Source: Bombyx mori
Lineage: Eukaryota; Arthropoda; Insecta; Lepidoptera; Bombycidae
Assembly: GCF_030269925.1 (NCBI RefSeq)
Contig: NC_085131.1
Location: forward strand, 13,811,501-13,875,500
Length of the DNA stretch: 64,000 bases
Direction: 5' to 3'
Shown piece after piece: positions 23,543 to 34,254 of this stretch; the stretch's first letter is position 1; each line of letters begins with the position of its first letter. The position numbers were made by a program, and so were the translations under genes. Under the pieces are notes generated by a model. It ran no database searches and was not told the origin of the DNA. It saw only the letters and a list, made by a program, of their open reading frames with translations.

Positions 23543-23670
23543 ATGCCTGCTGAGTTTCTTGCCAATTCTTCTCAGGACGGAGGCTAGTTGTGAATTGGCG
23601 GTAGTTCTTTTGACGTTCAACAAGTATGTAAAGTACATACTTGTTGAATAAAATTTTTTTGATTTGATTT
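22340..23670 (+). mobile_element. 5'-truncated LINE with TTTGAT-type tail, nested in a SINE
   Basis: A 1.33 kb non-LTR retrotransposon copy. It contains the C-terminal half of the reverse-transcriptase protein and a 3' UTR of about 300 bp. That UTR has an 80-base poly-A run (23462-23541), the CATGCCTGCTGAGTTTCTTG block, and GTTGAATAAAATTTTTTTGA before the terminal TTTGATTTGATTT tail. Shorter copies of the same family lie at 6973-7311 and, on the minus strand, 25632-25735. Confidence 0.93.
23462..23541 (+). repeat. Poly-A tract of 80 bases inside a LINE 3' UTR
   Basis: An uninterrupted run of A. The related copy has a mixed A-rich patch at the same place (7118-7168), so it seems to be expansion of an internal A-rich site. 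It is not the element's end, because the true tail (TTTGAT repeats) comes 110 bases later. Confidence 0.9.
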
Positions 23671-23906
23671 GGTGGTGGTACTTACCCGTGCGGATTCACC
23701 AGAGGTCCTGCGACCAGTAATTGCGCAAATTATAATTTTGCGGGATGGATTTTTATTACACGATGTTATTCCTTCACCGTGAAAGTCAATCGTGAACATT
23801 TATATGTATTGCATTAGAAATATTGGTACCTGCCTGGGATTCGAACACCGGTGCATCGCTCAACACGAATGCACCTGACGTCTTATCATTTTAAGCCACG
23901 ACGACT
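23671..23906 (-). mobile_element. Bm1-like SINE, 5' half of the split copy
   Basis: It resumes the body at GGTGGTGGTACTTACCCG, then runs through linker and head to CCACGACGAC at 23906. The B-box-like and hairpin segments are present. Together with 22182-22339 it makes one full-length SINE. Confidence 0.9.
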
Positions 23907-24213
23907 TTGAAAGTCTAAGGCATTAAAGAACATTTTGTTAACAAGGAACAGAAACCCGGCGTGGCCACATCAATCAGGTTATAAGACGTTAATAACTAAT
24001 AAATTGCGCATGACCAGTTTAGCTGATAACTAGTGCTCAGAGTTCGCACCTCGACACGGTAATAAATGTTGATGGCGTTATGTGTAATAAACATTATATG
24101 GTAGATACGATATTTTATAGTGACCATAAGGCTCTAGTCATTAAAAGACATGGTTTTCAGATAAGCCTCATTTACAAGTAGGGTATATTGTGAATCCACA
24201 CAAGTTGGTACCT

Positions 24214-24241
24214 TTTTTTTTATTGCTTAGATGGGTGGACG
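24214..24241 (-). mobile_element. Bm1-like SINE tail end, split by a LINE tail
   Basis: Poly-T plus ATTGCTTAGATGGGTGGACG is interrupted at 24242 and resumes at 24370 with the following GCTCACAGCCC part. Confidence 0.8.
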
Positions 24242-24369
24242 TGGACTCCACACCGTGGACTCCACACCGCCAGAGACAAGAATGAATGGAGAAAAATCGT
24301 GCGTGCGAAGGTGATACAAAAGGGTGGTCACGACCCTCAGCAATGAGGAATACGACGCAAGGAGGAGGA
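24242..24369 (+). mobile_element. Short LINE 3' end with GGA-type tail and 9-bp TSD
   Basis: It encodes a C terminus with RDKNEWRKIVRAKVI, then GGHDPQQ and a stop, followed by an AAGGAGGAGGA tail. It is the same family as the minus-strand copy at 21252-21414. The direct repeat GGGTGGACG flanks it at 24233-24241 and 24370-24378. A CTCCACACCGTGGA duplication is present near its 5' end. Confidence 0.8.
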
Positions 24370-24405
24370 GGGTGGACGCGCTCACAGCCCAGATGGTGTT
24401 AAGTG
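24370..24405 (-). mobile_element. Bm1-like SINE fragment continuing after the insert
   Basis: GGTGGACGCGCTCACAGCCC and ATGGTGTTAAGTGG follow the SINE order. The rest of the body is replaced by a second-family SINE from 24406. Confidence 0.75.
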
Positions 24406-24560
24406 GGTCGCCTTTCCGATCCAGTGGTAGTTCAGCGAAGCACTCCTCTTGCTAGGGCCAGTGTTAGCATCACTCCGGTTTGAGCCCCGTGAGCTCACCT
24501 ACATGTTAGGGCGAAGCTGAAATAGCCTCTCAAGGCTATCAGCATAGGTAGGAAAAAAAG
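24406..24560 (+). mobile_element. Second SINE family copy
   Basis: TCCGATCCAGTGGTAG, GCGAAGCACTCCTCTTGC, TTTGAGCCCCGTGAGCTCAC and GAAATAGCCTCTCAAGGC are followed by TAGGTAGGAAAAAA. These landmarks recur at 18491 (reverse), 52582 and 59853. Confidence 0.8.
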
Positions 24561-24910
24561 AAAAAAAAAGATAAGTTATCAGCAGTAGCTTCAGATACTT
24601 AGTGGGAATGGATATTTGGATGGGATAAAAAGGGTTTCACACAATTCAACCGATCGTACCATAGTAAGAAATTGTTGCCTTCGCGTTGTTGGCATCGATT
24701 TACTGAGATAACGCATTATTATCGCTCCGGGCGAGTAATTTGCGCTAAAGTGTCTTGGATCGATGGCCGGTGTGATGCGGAAATTGTTTAGGGATGCGTA
24801 GAACCGCATTCGATTGGGATAAAACCCATTTTTTAAATAAATAAATACAGATTTTATTTTATATTTGGTGAATGTCAAACCCACTTTATCCGGCTTCTGT
24901 TAAATTTATG

Positions 24911-25176
24911 AAATATAAATAAATAAATATTTTACTAACAATCACGCCACGTTAACTGGTCCTGTGATAAGTTCGTAAAGAACTTGTGTTACAGGTACCA
25001 GATAACGGAAATAAATGTAAGATTTTTATTATACACATACATATATTTAATATACATCCATAACCCTGGAATAGACATTTATATTTATCATACAAATATC
25101 TTCCCTTGGCGGGATTCGAACCCGCGACCCTCTTGTGTAGTGACCATGTCACTTACCACTACACCAAACGGCCGTT
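24911..25176 (-). mobile_element. tRNA-derived SINE of a third type, nearly complete
   Basis: The minus strand starts with a tRNA-like head: GGCCGTTTGGTGTAGTGG (A-box-like) and GGGTCGCGGGTTCGAATCCC (B-box-like). A unique body of about 150 bp follows, with CTGGTACCTGTAACACAAG, CTTTACGAACTTATCACAGG and GTTAACGTGGCGTGATTG. It ends in a TTTA-repeat tail at 24911-24932. The acceptor ends do not pair, so it is not a tRNA gene. This layout is seen in lepidopteran tRNA SINEs that borrow a LINE 3' tail. Confidence 0.8.
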
Positions 25177-25631
25177 ATATATATATTCTATAAAATAATA
25201 AATACTCCACTTTGCATTATTTTATTTTCCCTGAAATCGTTCTTGAGTGCCAAACATTGTACCGAAATTCTATAATAAAAATAATGTTTATTTTTATTAT
25301 ATTATTAAGACTAAGTCCACAGAACCATTGACGAAAAAAGAACCTTTTTAGTTAAACTTTTTGGAATTAAATTTAAGTATATTTAAAGGAAGTTTTTATG
25401 AGTTCCTACGGCTTCAGCTGACAGAAGCCCATTTATATTTTACTGACAATTTGACCCACGTAATTATCGGTACATGGAAATCAAGACTTCAAGGAATTTC
25501 ACGAATAACAAGCTGTTGATTTTTATTTTACTTTTCACTTTATTTTATTTTATGTTGAACACATTTCTGTATCACTAATAATTTTATCTTACTATGTGAC
25601 TAAAATTTTGTCTAATCATATATTTAATTAA
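25177..25631. other. AT-rich stretch with no recognised feature
   Basis: No frame of note and no shared repeat. Confidence 0.4.
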
Positions 25632-25735
25632 ATCAAATCAAATCAAATCAAAACAAAATATTTCAACATAAATGAAAGTACATACTTGTTGAACGTCAAA
25701 AGAACTACCGCCAAAGTACCACCGCTAATATAACT
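25632..25735 (-). mobile_element. LINE 3' end fragment with TTTGA-type tail
   Basis: ATCAAATCAAATCAAATCAA followed by reversed GTTGAATAAA-like and GTTGAACGTCAAAAGAAC match the 3' ends at 7240-7311 and 23600-23670. Confidence 0.85.
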
Positions 25736-25845
25736 AAAATAAAAAAAAATCTCATTTCAAATTATACTTAAAAAATTGGACCTGGGTATTATCAGTAGAG
25801 GTCAGTGGCGATAAGTAGATAAGCGTTACGAAATCTTTGTACTGG

Positions 25846-25907
25846 CCACGGCAGAAATAGGTACCTACCCTGGCGGGCTCACAGCTGGTCCCATCACCAG
25901 TGAACTA
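25846..25907 (-). mobile_element. Small Bm1-like SINE fragment
   Basis: ACGGCAGAAATAGGTACCTACCC and the reversed CCACCAGT boundary are all that is left; parts between are deleted. Confidence 0.6.
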
Positions 25908-26582
25908 GAATAGTGTGAGACCATACGTGAACCGCACATTCCTTGTGTGCAAGGTATTTCAACAGAATGAAATGAAACTTTGAACTCTTGTTTGATTTGA
26001 GTGTAGCGTTTACATTATGTCCTCTATGAACTCTTGTAGCTACTGAACAACAAATATAACGTAATTTTATCTGTCCATCTAAAGCAATAAAAATCACAGA
26101 TATCCAATGAAAACAAGGATAGACTCGAACGTATTACCCAAATAATAACGTCTAATTCAAATTCGTTCAATGTTGGATGTCCTATAGCGACCTGCAATAG
26201 TACAATTTGCACAAAACGAAATATTTCTAATGGGGCAATGTATACAGGTATGATAGATATATGGAAAGAAGCTATATGAACTTGAAACTTAAAGATAGAG
26301 TCAATAACATGAACCTCAGAAAGAAAACAAGAGCAAGGGATTTCATTATGAGTATTCTGAAACTAAAACTAAGACAGATATGGACAAACATTCCAGTTAT
26401 TGTTCCTAATAGATAGGCTCAAAAAGGCCACCATAAATATAGTGCAAAAACATCGTAAAGGTGGTGAGAACTAAACTATAATAATATTCTGTTTTTGAAT
26501 GGAAAATATGGGAGCAACTGTTTGGAAAATGTGACCTATTTTAGACGAAATTCTTTCCAATACAAAATGTATTATCTATCTA
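25908..26582. other. AT-rich stretch with no recognised feature
   Basis: Nothing shared with the rest of the window. Confidence 0.4.
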
Positions 26583-26869
26583 TCTATATATAAAAATGAA
26601 TTGCTGTTCGTTAGTCTCGCTAAAACTCGAGAACGGCTGGACCGATTTGGCTAATTTTGGTCTTGAATTATTTGTGGAAGTCCAGAGAAGGTTTAAAAGG
26701 TAGATAAATATGAAAATGGTTGGATTAAATAAACATAAGAGTTTTGTTTTCCCTTTGAAGTGTCCCCCGTCGGACGGATTCCTTTTGTTTGTTTTAATTT
26801 TATTTTATACAAAAGCTTAGATCTTTTAACCATCGATTGAGGCACTACGAAGTCTGCCGGGTCAGCTAG
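26583..26869 (+). mobile_element. Helitron-like non-autonomous element
   Basis: It starts TCTATATATAAAAATGAATT and has CTCGAGAACGGCTGGACCG and TGTCCCCCGTCGGACGG blocks. It ends TGCCGGGTCAGCTAG followed by T. Both termini match Helitron rules (TC start, CTRR end, A/T target). Its partner on the other strand lies at 14918-15204. Confidence 0.8.
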
Positions 26870-27325
26870 TTATAATATAAAAATAAGTTGGTGAAACTCG
26901 GAAAAGACTCTGATCAAATTTTATTCTAGATAAGTTTTTGTTTGTTAGGTGTATACCTTTGTATAAAAAAAAAAAAAAAAAAAAAAGGTGTATACCTTGA
27001 GAATTGAGCTCGTCTCGACCATATAACAGCTACTCACCCTTCAAACTGGAGTACTTAACTGCTTCAGGGGAAAATGGATATAAATGATTTACGTACGTGG
27101 TCACTTCTAAATTTTACAGCTACCTTGGTCAGTAAAACTATATTGAAAATACATTCAAACATTCTTTTGTAGAATCATCAAGTTAGTTTTAGAATGAAGT
27201 ATGAATCGATCTCATGAGTTTGCACGATAGTTGCGAACTAGGTCTCAGTTATGCAGTTAGTTATGAAGTTTTCCAACCTGCGCAAACCTTGCTATTGTAT
27301 GAATAAGAAATTCGCTGAATAATAA

Positions 27326-27708
27326 TGTTACGCGCTAGAGTTCGGGATAAATAAATGTTCCACCAAAGTACAACTAAAAAATTGTATTCAACACTTAAAA
27401 CATTCAACAGACATTTTAAAATACTCAATTCAGTTTTTCCGCTTCGCTTCGGGTGATCCGTTCGCTGTTTCGCTTCGAGTAGTTCCGATTACTGACTGAC
27501 TGCGTGCCATCTCTGCAACGCTTTTATAGTACAGACGAAATCCCTAGAAACGTCGAGAATATTTCTCACAAGTCGAGTACCTTCGATATGTTTCCGATAT
27601 CTGACAATAGATGGCGTTGTATTTCTCGAGCGTTCTAGATGTTACTAGATCCTTCGATATTCGTTCGGCTATTCGGCGATAGATGGCGTTACTCTTACCG
27701 GCGTAGCA
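27326..27708 (-). mobile_element. Solo LTR, probably gypsy-type
   Basis: The 383-bp unit runs, on the minus strand, from TGCTACGCCGG to TAGCGCGTAACA. The ends form an imperfect inverted repeat (TGCTACGC/GCGTAACA). The flanks are a perfect 4-bp direct repeat ATAA (27322-27325 and 27709-27712), the TSD size usual for gypsy elements. A TATAAAAG box and a downstream TCAGTCAGT initiator-like motif fit an LTR promoter. No internal retroviral-type region is next to it, so recombination between two LTRs has probably left one behind. Confidence 0.78.
27521..27528 (-). promoter_or_regulatory. TATA box of the solo LTR
   Basis: TATAAAAG on the minus strand. A TCAGTCAGT repeat, resembling insect initiator elements, lies about 20-30 bases downstream (27491-27502). 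Whether the promoter is active is unknown. Confidence 0.6.
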
Positions 27709-27879
27709 ATAAGATCAAACAGTGAAGTATTACAATCGAGGCATACTGTTTGAAGCTTTGAAAGGATGAAGATAATAATACAAGAACTCAAACATGCTAC
27801 AGTAAATCTATTACAGTTAAAAGAGCGTTTTGTAAGCCTGGAAAGATTTCCTTTCGATAACGAAGCACTCACTTCCAGT

Positions 27880-28010
27880 CTGAAGAGTAGGAGGGTCGTT
27901 ATACACCACAGCTGATACTGAGACCTCATATTTGAAGGTCTATGAGTTCCAATAACAACTTTCAACCCAGATATCTGAGACCTTATATAACCATCTATGC
28001 AATAAATTTA
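27880..28010 (+). mobile_element. Very diverged Bm1-like SINE body
   Basis: GTCTGAAGAGTAGG, TACTGAGACCTCATATTTGAAGG, then CCATCTATGCAATAAA keep the order of body landmarks with many changes. Confidence 0.5.
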
Positions 28011-28074
28011 ATATCAAAAAAGACATGGCAAAATGTTAGTACACTGAGTGTCTTATTCATCCGGATCCGTATTT

Positions 28075-28290
28075 ACTGGTGGTAGGACTTCTTGTGAGTC
28101 CTCACGGGCAGGTACCACCACCCTGCCTATTTCTGTCGTAAAGCAGTAATGCGTTTCGGTTTGAAGCGTGGGGTAGCTGTTGTAGAACGTATACCTCAAG
28201 GTGGGTGGCGCATTTATGTTGTAGTTTTCTATGGGCTCCAGTAACCACTTAGCACCAGGTGAGCTCGTCCACCCATCTGAGAAAAAAAAA
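28075..28290 (+). mobile_element. Bm1-like SINE body, headless
   Basis: It starts ACTGGTGGTAGGACTTC and ends CCCATCTGAGAAAAAAAAA. Small deletions remove the ACTATACTTGAG and GTGGGCTGT parts. Confidence 0.88.
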
Positions 28291-28554
28291 CTTCGAATCT
28301 TCGCTTTTCGCTAACCATACTATCCTAGATTCCCTAGATCTATTTGCTTAGATGGGCCTATAATGTCGGTGTTCACCTGGTATTATAGTTACTGCACATA
28401 GCTAGCATTAAACTGATGCCCCCTTAGGGTACATATATTGGAGTTTAAAATCTAGAGATAACAAGTGCACTTCAATCCAGTATGAACAAATTCGTTGCGA
28501 TATAAATGGACAAGATAGTAATACGAACTCTGAATTCAAAACTCAGTAGTTTTA

Positions 28555-28976
28555 AAGTGGTCTAAAGGATAAGACACCTGGTGCATTCTATCAAGCGATG
28601 CGACTGTAACTGTGTTCGAATCCCGCAGGCAGATACCAATTTTTCTGATGAAATTTTTTTACGTACTTTTTTTAGGACATGTTCACGAATGACTTCCAAG
28701 GATCGTGTTAAAATAAAACTCGATAAAATTATAATTTTCGTAATTACTGGTGGTAGGGCTTCTTGTGAGCTCAGACGAGTAAGTACCAGTGTCTAACCTT
28801 TTTCTGCCGCGAAGTAGGAACGCGTTTGAAGGGTTTGGCTGTTATGCTGTAAAACTGGGACTTAAAACTCATGTTTCAAGATGAACGACGTATTGATGTG
28901 GTTGATGTATTGCTCCATTGACCACTTAACACTAGGTGGACCATGACCTCGTCCACCCATCTTAGCAATAAAAAAT
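28555..28976 (+). mobile_element. Bm1-like SINE, full length, old copy
   Basis: Head GTGGTCTAAAGGATAAGACA, B-box-like GTGTTCGAATCCC, linker and body from ACTGGTGGTAGGGCTTC near 28746 are present but heavily substituted. The tail is GCAATAAAAAA. Confidence 0.85.
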
Positions 28977-29415
28977 GCTTTAGCTCTATTCAAGCTTTAC
29001 TGAATATTTCATTAAGACGGACATTTTTTCAGGCTATCCGAATTTGCATGTTATGAGCTCCGTGAGAAAGCTTTATTATGTCTGTATGTTCCTACGACGA
29101 CTTTCAAGCGATATTTGCGTCTGAAAAATAGATTTGTTTAGTTTCATTAATAAGCGAATAAGTGCTTAGGAGGAAAGGTCCACCGAGATTCACGAATAGT
29201 TCAATTGCTGTCTCTTTCTTTAAACGGAATCGATAATGAAAGAGACAAAGACAATTGAGACGAGCTTTTCTTATTTCGTTTCACCAACAGCACGATCGTT
29301 GCTAATCCAGTCCAATTAAAACTAAAAACTCAAAAGTGACACCGACTTTGATATGCTTCGGACTTAATTAAATATTGACAAATTGAAAAAATCCCCGACA
29401 AATAAAACATGTTCT

Positions 29416-29560
29416 CAGACCTCTTGCGAGTCCGCACGGGTAGGTACCACCACCCCGCCCATTTCTGCCGTGAACCAGTAATGCGTTTTGGTTCGAAGGG
29501 TGGGGCAGTCGTTGTAACTATATTGAAGCCTTAGAACTTATATCTCAAGGTGGGTGGCTC
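29416..29560 (+). mobile_element. Bm1-like SINE body, joined to a LINE fragment
   Basis: The body begins at GACCTCTTGCGAGTCC and breaks off after CAAGGTGGGTGGCT. The sequence then continues as the CR1/jockey-type fragment at 29562, with no A-tail between. Confidence 0.85.
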
Positions 29561-29561
29561 C

Positions 29562-29605
29562 GCTTAATACTCTCCACAAGCCTCGTTTGAAGAAGGACAT
29601 GTCAA
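29562..29605 (-). mobile_element. CR1/jockey-group LINE fragment
   Basis: CTTAATACTCTCCACAAGCC and TCGTTTGAAGAAGGACATGTC are identical to 55096-55134 of the large minus-strand LINE. Confidence 0.75.
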
Positions 29606-30452
29606 ATTGTTCTTTATTTCCTTTATTCACTAATTCGCGTCCTGGATTTAGTGGGTGGCTTTTTTGATTTGCTTGAGTTGTTGATTGTCTAGAAGTAGTT
29701 ACCGCAGTCCATAGACAGCAGCGCAGTCCATCAGCAGCGTCAATGGCGCCACCCCCCTTGAAACGTGATATCTAAGTCTACGTTCTACAGTACAATTGCC
29801 ACCCCTCCATTCAATTCGTTTATACTTAGTGATAAGTTTTAGTCTGGGAACTTTATTTACGGAAGATATTACTTTCACTTAATCGTTCAGTGTAAAACAT
29901 AACTAGATATAACTTCTCCAGTAAAAACAAGATTTCTAACGTAGCCAAAATTTTGAATTTCAAACAACCTCGATTATAAATAAAAGGAAGATTATCTATT
30001 TCAATAAAAGAGTAAGGTTGATGTTATGTCGACTTTAAAAATGAACACTAAAGAAATCGTGTAATTGAAAACCCATTAGTCCCTGTGATGAAAATCAGGG
30101 CCCCAAGTGAAGGAATCAGATGGAAAATAAAATGTGAATCGACCCTTTGTCTTGCCCAGAGCGGACAAGTTGGATTCAATTTGTCAGGAATCAGCTTGTG
30201 GTGTAAACTAAAAGAGCGAGCGATTTGTGACCGCGATTGACTCTCCATTATCAATTATTTACGCCCAATATCGGTATTCAACTTCTGTTGTAAACCACTC
30301 ATTACGTGTTGCATCACTACCACTTTATTGATTGAAGAAATTAGTAAATACATTTAGATATCATGAATTTAACAAAACTGACTCTTGACAAACTTGACAA
30401 ACTCTCGCGCAACTTTCTCAGTCAGAATGAATCTGTGATTATTTTAGATAAA
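29606..30452. other. Mostly AT-rich; diverged SINE-like traces near 29690-29815
   Basis: AGTAGTTACCGCAGTCCATAGAC and GCGCCACCCCCCTTG near 29690-29760 resemble a reversed Bm1-like body. The rest is unrecognised. Confidence 0.35.
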
Positions 30453-30698
30453 ACTGGTGGTAGGGCCTCTTGAGAGTGCGTGCGGGTAGGTACCACCATC
30501 CTGCTTATTTCTGCCGTGAAGCAGTAATGCGTTTCGGTTTGAAGGGTGGGGCAGCCGTTGTAACTTTACCTGAGACCTTAGAACTTATGTCTCAAGGTGG
30601 ATGGCGCATTTACGTTGTAGATGTCTATGGGCTCCAGTAACCACTTAATACCAGGTGGGCTGTGAGCTCGTCCACCCATATAAGCAATTAAAAAAAAA
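30453..30698 (+). mobile_element. Bm1-like SINE body, headless
   Basis: It begins exactly at ACTGGTGGTAGGGCCTC and is complete to the CAATTAAAAAAAA tail. Confidence 0.92.
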
Positions 30699-31524
30699 CT
30701 ATCGATAAATGAAGCTTACCGCTATAAAGCTATGACTTGTAGATCTGGGGTTGGCCTCGGGGACCGCTGCTTTGTCGCGCGCCACCTGCCTCATAGATCG
30801 GGTTTGCGTATTGTTATTAGGGAAAACGCTGCGATCGGCTTTCTTTGCAGCGCCTTGTACGATGTTTATACAAAAACATTGGTCAACCTTCATTGGATTC
30901 TAATGCAACGCTATACAAAACACGATCCAGAAGCGAACGGGAGTGTAATCTGTCTTCGACTTTTCACAAGGCTACCTATACGCTGCGTGAGCCTTGTAAG
31001 CGATGAGACGTTGTGTAGACAACAAGGAACTTCTTGAGACCTTACAATTAGATGCCATAGAGAGATGGGAATAGGAGCTTTAAATAATTCTCTCGGTACC
31101 ATCAATATTTTCTGGAAACGCAACTTACGGTTTTTTAAGCTATTGCATAGCTTTTATCGTGGGCCTTGAGCGCGGCGACCGAATCATGAATTTCCGTAAC
31201 GAAAAAAACCTTACACTCCTCACTCCGCCCATCATGTAGCTCGCGTTCAACACATTCACACGTTGCGCTTGTGTAGTGTTTGTGATTAAGCGCGTGGCAT
31301 GACGTCACACTGCATGCACATCATGAAAAGTCTGCCCATCTCTCTCTCGCGCGGTCTAGCTTATGAGTGTGAAGGGGACAGTAAAGGTTTTGCTTTTATT
31401 AATGTTTAATATAGCGTGGTCTTGTTTTAATATTAAATTATCATTGTCTAATTATAATTGCATAAGTGCTAATAAAAAAATGCTATGCAATAGCTTTACC
31501 GCGCCAGTTCCCGAGTGCCACACG
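30699..31524. other. Unannotated stretch, partly GC-rich
   Basis: Short frames on both strands at 30700-31120 have no resemblance. A 31240-31360 patch contains CGTGGCATGACGTCACAC, which includes the palindrome TGACGTCA (a CRE-type site), but no gene to attach it to. Confidence 0.35.
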
Positions 31525-31650
31525 TTTTTTAATTTTTTTATTGCCCTTGTAGGCAGACGAGCGCACGGCCAACCTGATGGTGAGTAGTTACCGTCGCCCA
31601 TGGACTTCAGCAATATCAGGGGCAGAGCCAAGCCGCTGCCTACCGCTTAG
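31525..31650 (-). mobile_element. CR1/jockey-group LINE 3' end
   Basis: T-rich start, ATTGCCCTTGTAGGCAGACG and CAGGGGCAGAGCCAAGCCGC match the tail of the LINE at 54963. It is truncated after TACCGCTTAG. Confidence 0.85.
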
Positions 31651-32378
31651 AATGGTTTATAAATGGTATATTATGGTTTATATAAACGCATGGAATGAAT
31701 GGAAGAATGAGCTTTGTTGGAGTGGAATGCCATACCTTTGTAGAAGAACTCTGAGCACGTCTGATGCAATATACCGTACCAAAAGCTATTAGGTAATACG
31801 ATTAAGCCCAAACCATTTGGTCATTAGTTCTTCTAGAAGTTTTAAACGAAATGATAAGCATTTTGGAAGTGTGTCAATACTAGACAGCGTGTTAACATTG
31901 TTATTAGTATTTAAGCGGCCTTGCTGGTGACTCTATTTATTCAACTTATTCGTCAGCGTTGAGTAGAAAACGTTCATCATTAATTGTTAATGTCGCTCGA
32001 GCACATTTTTTGCCAATTAATATGTACACAGTATGTATTATTATACTATGCCATGAAATTTATAGTATTGCAGTAACAACTTTATAGGATGCAAGATAAT
32101 AGCGTTGTAAAAGTGGACTATAATTCTTGAACGTTTTATGACAGTATCGGTCCGCAAGACGGCTAGCTAGTTTATGAATTTAATGTTTTGTTAAGTTTTT
32201 TTTATATTGTCGTGGTAGCTTTGTATCAGAGGCCTGATCCTTTGAAGCGGTTATACCCAGGTTGGAATCCTGTGGACAGATAGGAATGAGTAAATATGTG
32301 AATATGAGGTCCTTAACATGTATTGAGGAATAACTTTCACGATGAAGAAATATCATATATCACCTTCTAATATATATA
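31651..32378. other. AT-rich stretch with no recognised feature
   Basis: No open frame or shared repeat. Confidence 0.4.
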
Positions 32379-32525
32379 TTTTTATTGCCTTTGTAGGCAG
32401 ACGAGCATACGGCCACCTGATGGTAAGTAGTCACCGTCGCTCATGGACGTCAGCAATGCCAGGGGCAGAGCCAAGCCGCTGCTTACCATTGAGTACTCTC
32501 CGCAAGCCTCGTTTGAAGAAAGACG
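32379..32525 (-). mobile_element. CR1/jockey-group LINE 3' end
   Basis: ATTGCCTTTGTAGGCAGACG through AAGCCGCTGCTTACC to CTCGTTTGAAGAAAGACG. It extends about 20 codons into the C-terminal coding part. Confidence 0.85.
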
Positions 32526-34129
32526 TTTTTTATTTCAGTTATAATAAGCTTTTATTACTAGAGAGATCGTCAAATAAAAGCTATTCAAAGCTCTAAAATA
32601 GTAATAAAACTAAACAACAACAAGTATTCCAACGAAATCACAGTACGTGATAATCAATACAACGCTTTATCTCGGAGCCTATACATTATTCAGCGATGGG
32701 CTGGGTAGCATCTCGTAGTGTAGAATTACACTTTCTCCCCTGTACGGAAAACGCTATTGGGAAAGGGTTACAACTGAAATTTTCACATTTTTGCCTTATA
32801 TATTTATGTAGATTTAAAAATACTGAATTCGAAAATGATGATGATCACTCACTCACTTTTGCATGCTTCGAAACGCCGGCTTTTCAATAATATTTTATCG
32901 GTACCTTTTAGTTAATAATTTTAAAGCATCAGAAAAAAATGATTCAATTGGAGTTTGGAATAAAAATTCTAAAAACTTAAAAAGAAATTTCAAGAATAAT
33001 ATGATGGTATTTTGATTGTTTTAATCTTAATTAATCGTAAGCCTCTGCTTCAAATTGAGACTTAGACCTCATGCCTCAGATATCATCTAGGTGACGGCAT
33101 TCATGTATGGGCTCTGATAACTAGCTCATTCACCAGTCAAGGGAATTAAAATATATACCTATATAATATCATATATATCTCTCTTATCTCTCTCTAACTA
33201 AACATATATTAGCTTTGCCAACAGCTCACATTAAATAAATATAACAGAATAAAAATAGCTTAAACATAAAGGCATTGAAACAGGGCTATAAAGAATTTTG
33301 CAATCCCAACTTGTCATAAATTGTTTACAATCTATCTTACTTCTCATTGTAGGAACGGAATTTCTCTCTCTATGGTGAAACTACACTTATTTGCAGTACG
33401 TTTTTAGATATAATTTTTACCGCATCCCATCTGGCTATTTAAGGGATTCTCATCTGTGATATTCTCTAGATGCAACATATCTTTAAATGAGGTTCGAAAA
33501 TAGTTTTCAACGGTGAATAGTAGTTTAGCTACGTCCCTCACATTACTGATTTCCATGGGCGACGATGTATTTTTACCATATTCATTTCTCATTTGACTTC
33601 GAAGGCTATAAAAATGTTGGAATGAATTTTATGATTCTTGACTTATCGTATTTTACCATTTACCTTCATCGTTGGCGTGAGACAGCATGCAGAGCAAACG
33701 ACAGGTGAAAAGCTTCTTACAGAGCAAACAATTCGCGAGCTTTATAATGCACTGTATTTATTAAGGGTTTGTAATTTTAGTCTGAAGACATTAATTTTTG
33801 AGCAAGCTATAACTCACTTGTTCAAAGAAAGTTTGAGATGAATTTTGCAGTCATTAGAACATGAATAGAATAATCTGAGAATGCAAGGAGAATTAACAGA
33901 AAAACATGATTACTTTTTCATAGGAACGGAATAGATTTTAGGTTCGAATGTGGAATTTATAATACGCTTGATGAACAATATACCCAAATTAATATGTATA
34001 CCACGATTGATTACACGCATTTCTCAACTTATAATATCATTTCATGATTTATTGCACACTGAAAATCGTTATTAGCTATTGAGAGTAACATAATAGGCGG
34101 CTTTAAGAGTTACCTTTAAGCAGATTTTG
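32526..34129. other. AT-rich stretch; one decayed SINE trace at 33045-33150
   Basis: TTGAGACTTAGACCTCATGCC and TGTATGGGCTCTGATAAC follow Bm1-like order but weakly. A TATATCTCTCTT run lies near 33172. No gene seen. Confidence 0.35.
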
Positions 34130-34254
34130 ACCTTAGGACTCATATCTCAAGATGGGTGGCGGCATTTCCGTTGTAGGTGTCTATGGGCTCCGGTAACCAC
34201 TTAGCACCAAGTGTGCCGTGAGCTCGTCCACAAACCTAAGCAATAAATAAATAA
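34130..34254 (+). mobile_element. Bm1-like SINE, 3' body fragment
   Basis: GACCTTAGGACTCATATCTC, the GTGGCGGCATTT segment and CTAAGCAATAAATAAATAA tail. The 5' half is lost. Confidence 0.85.

Noticed and set aside
23352..23651. Poly-lysine ORFs
   Set aside because: They come from translating the 80-base poly-A tract.
25103..25176. Possible functional tRNA gene on the minus strand
   Set aside because: A and B boxes are good, but the acceptor ends (GGCCGTT and AAGGGAA) do not pair. A SINE body and TTTA tail follow.
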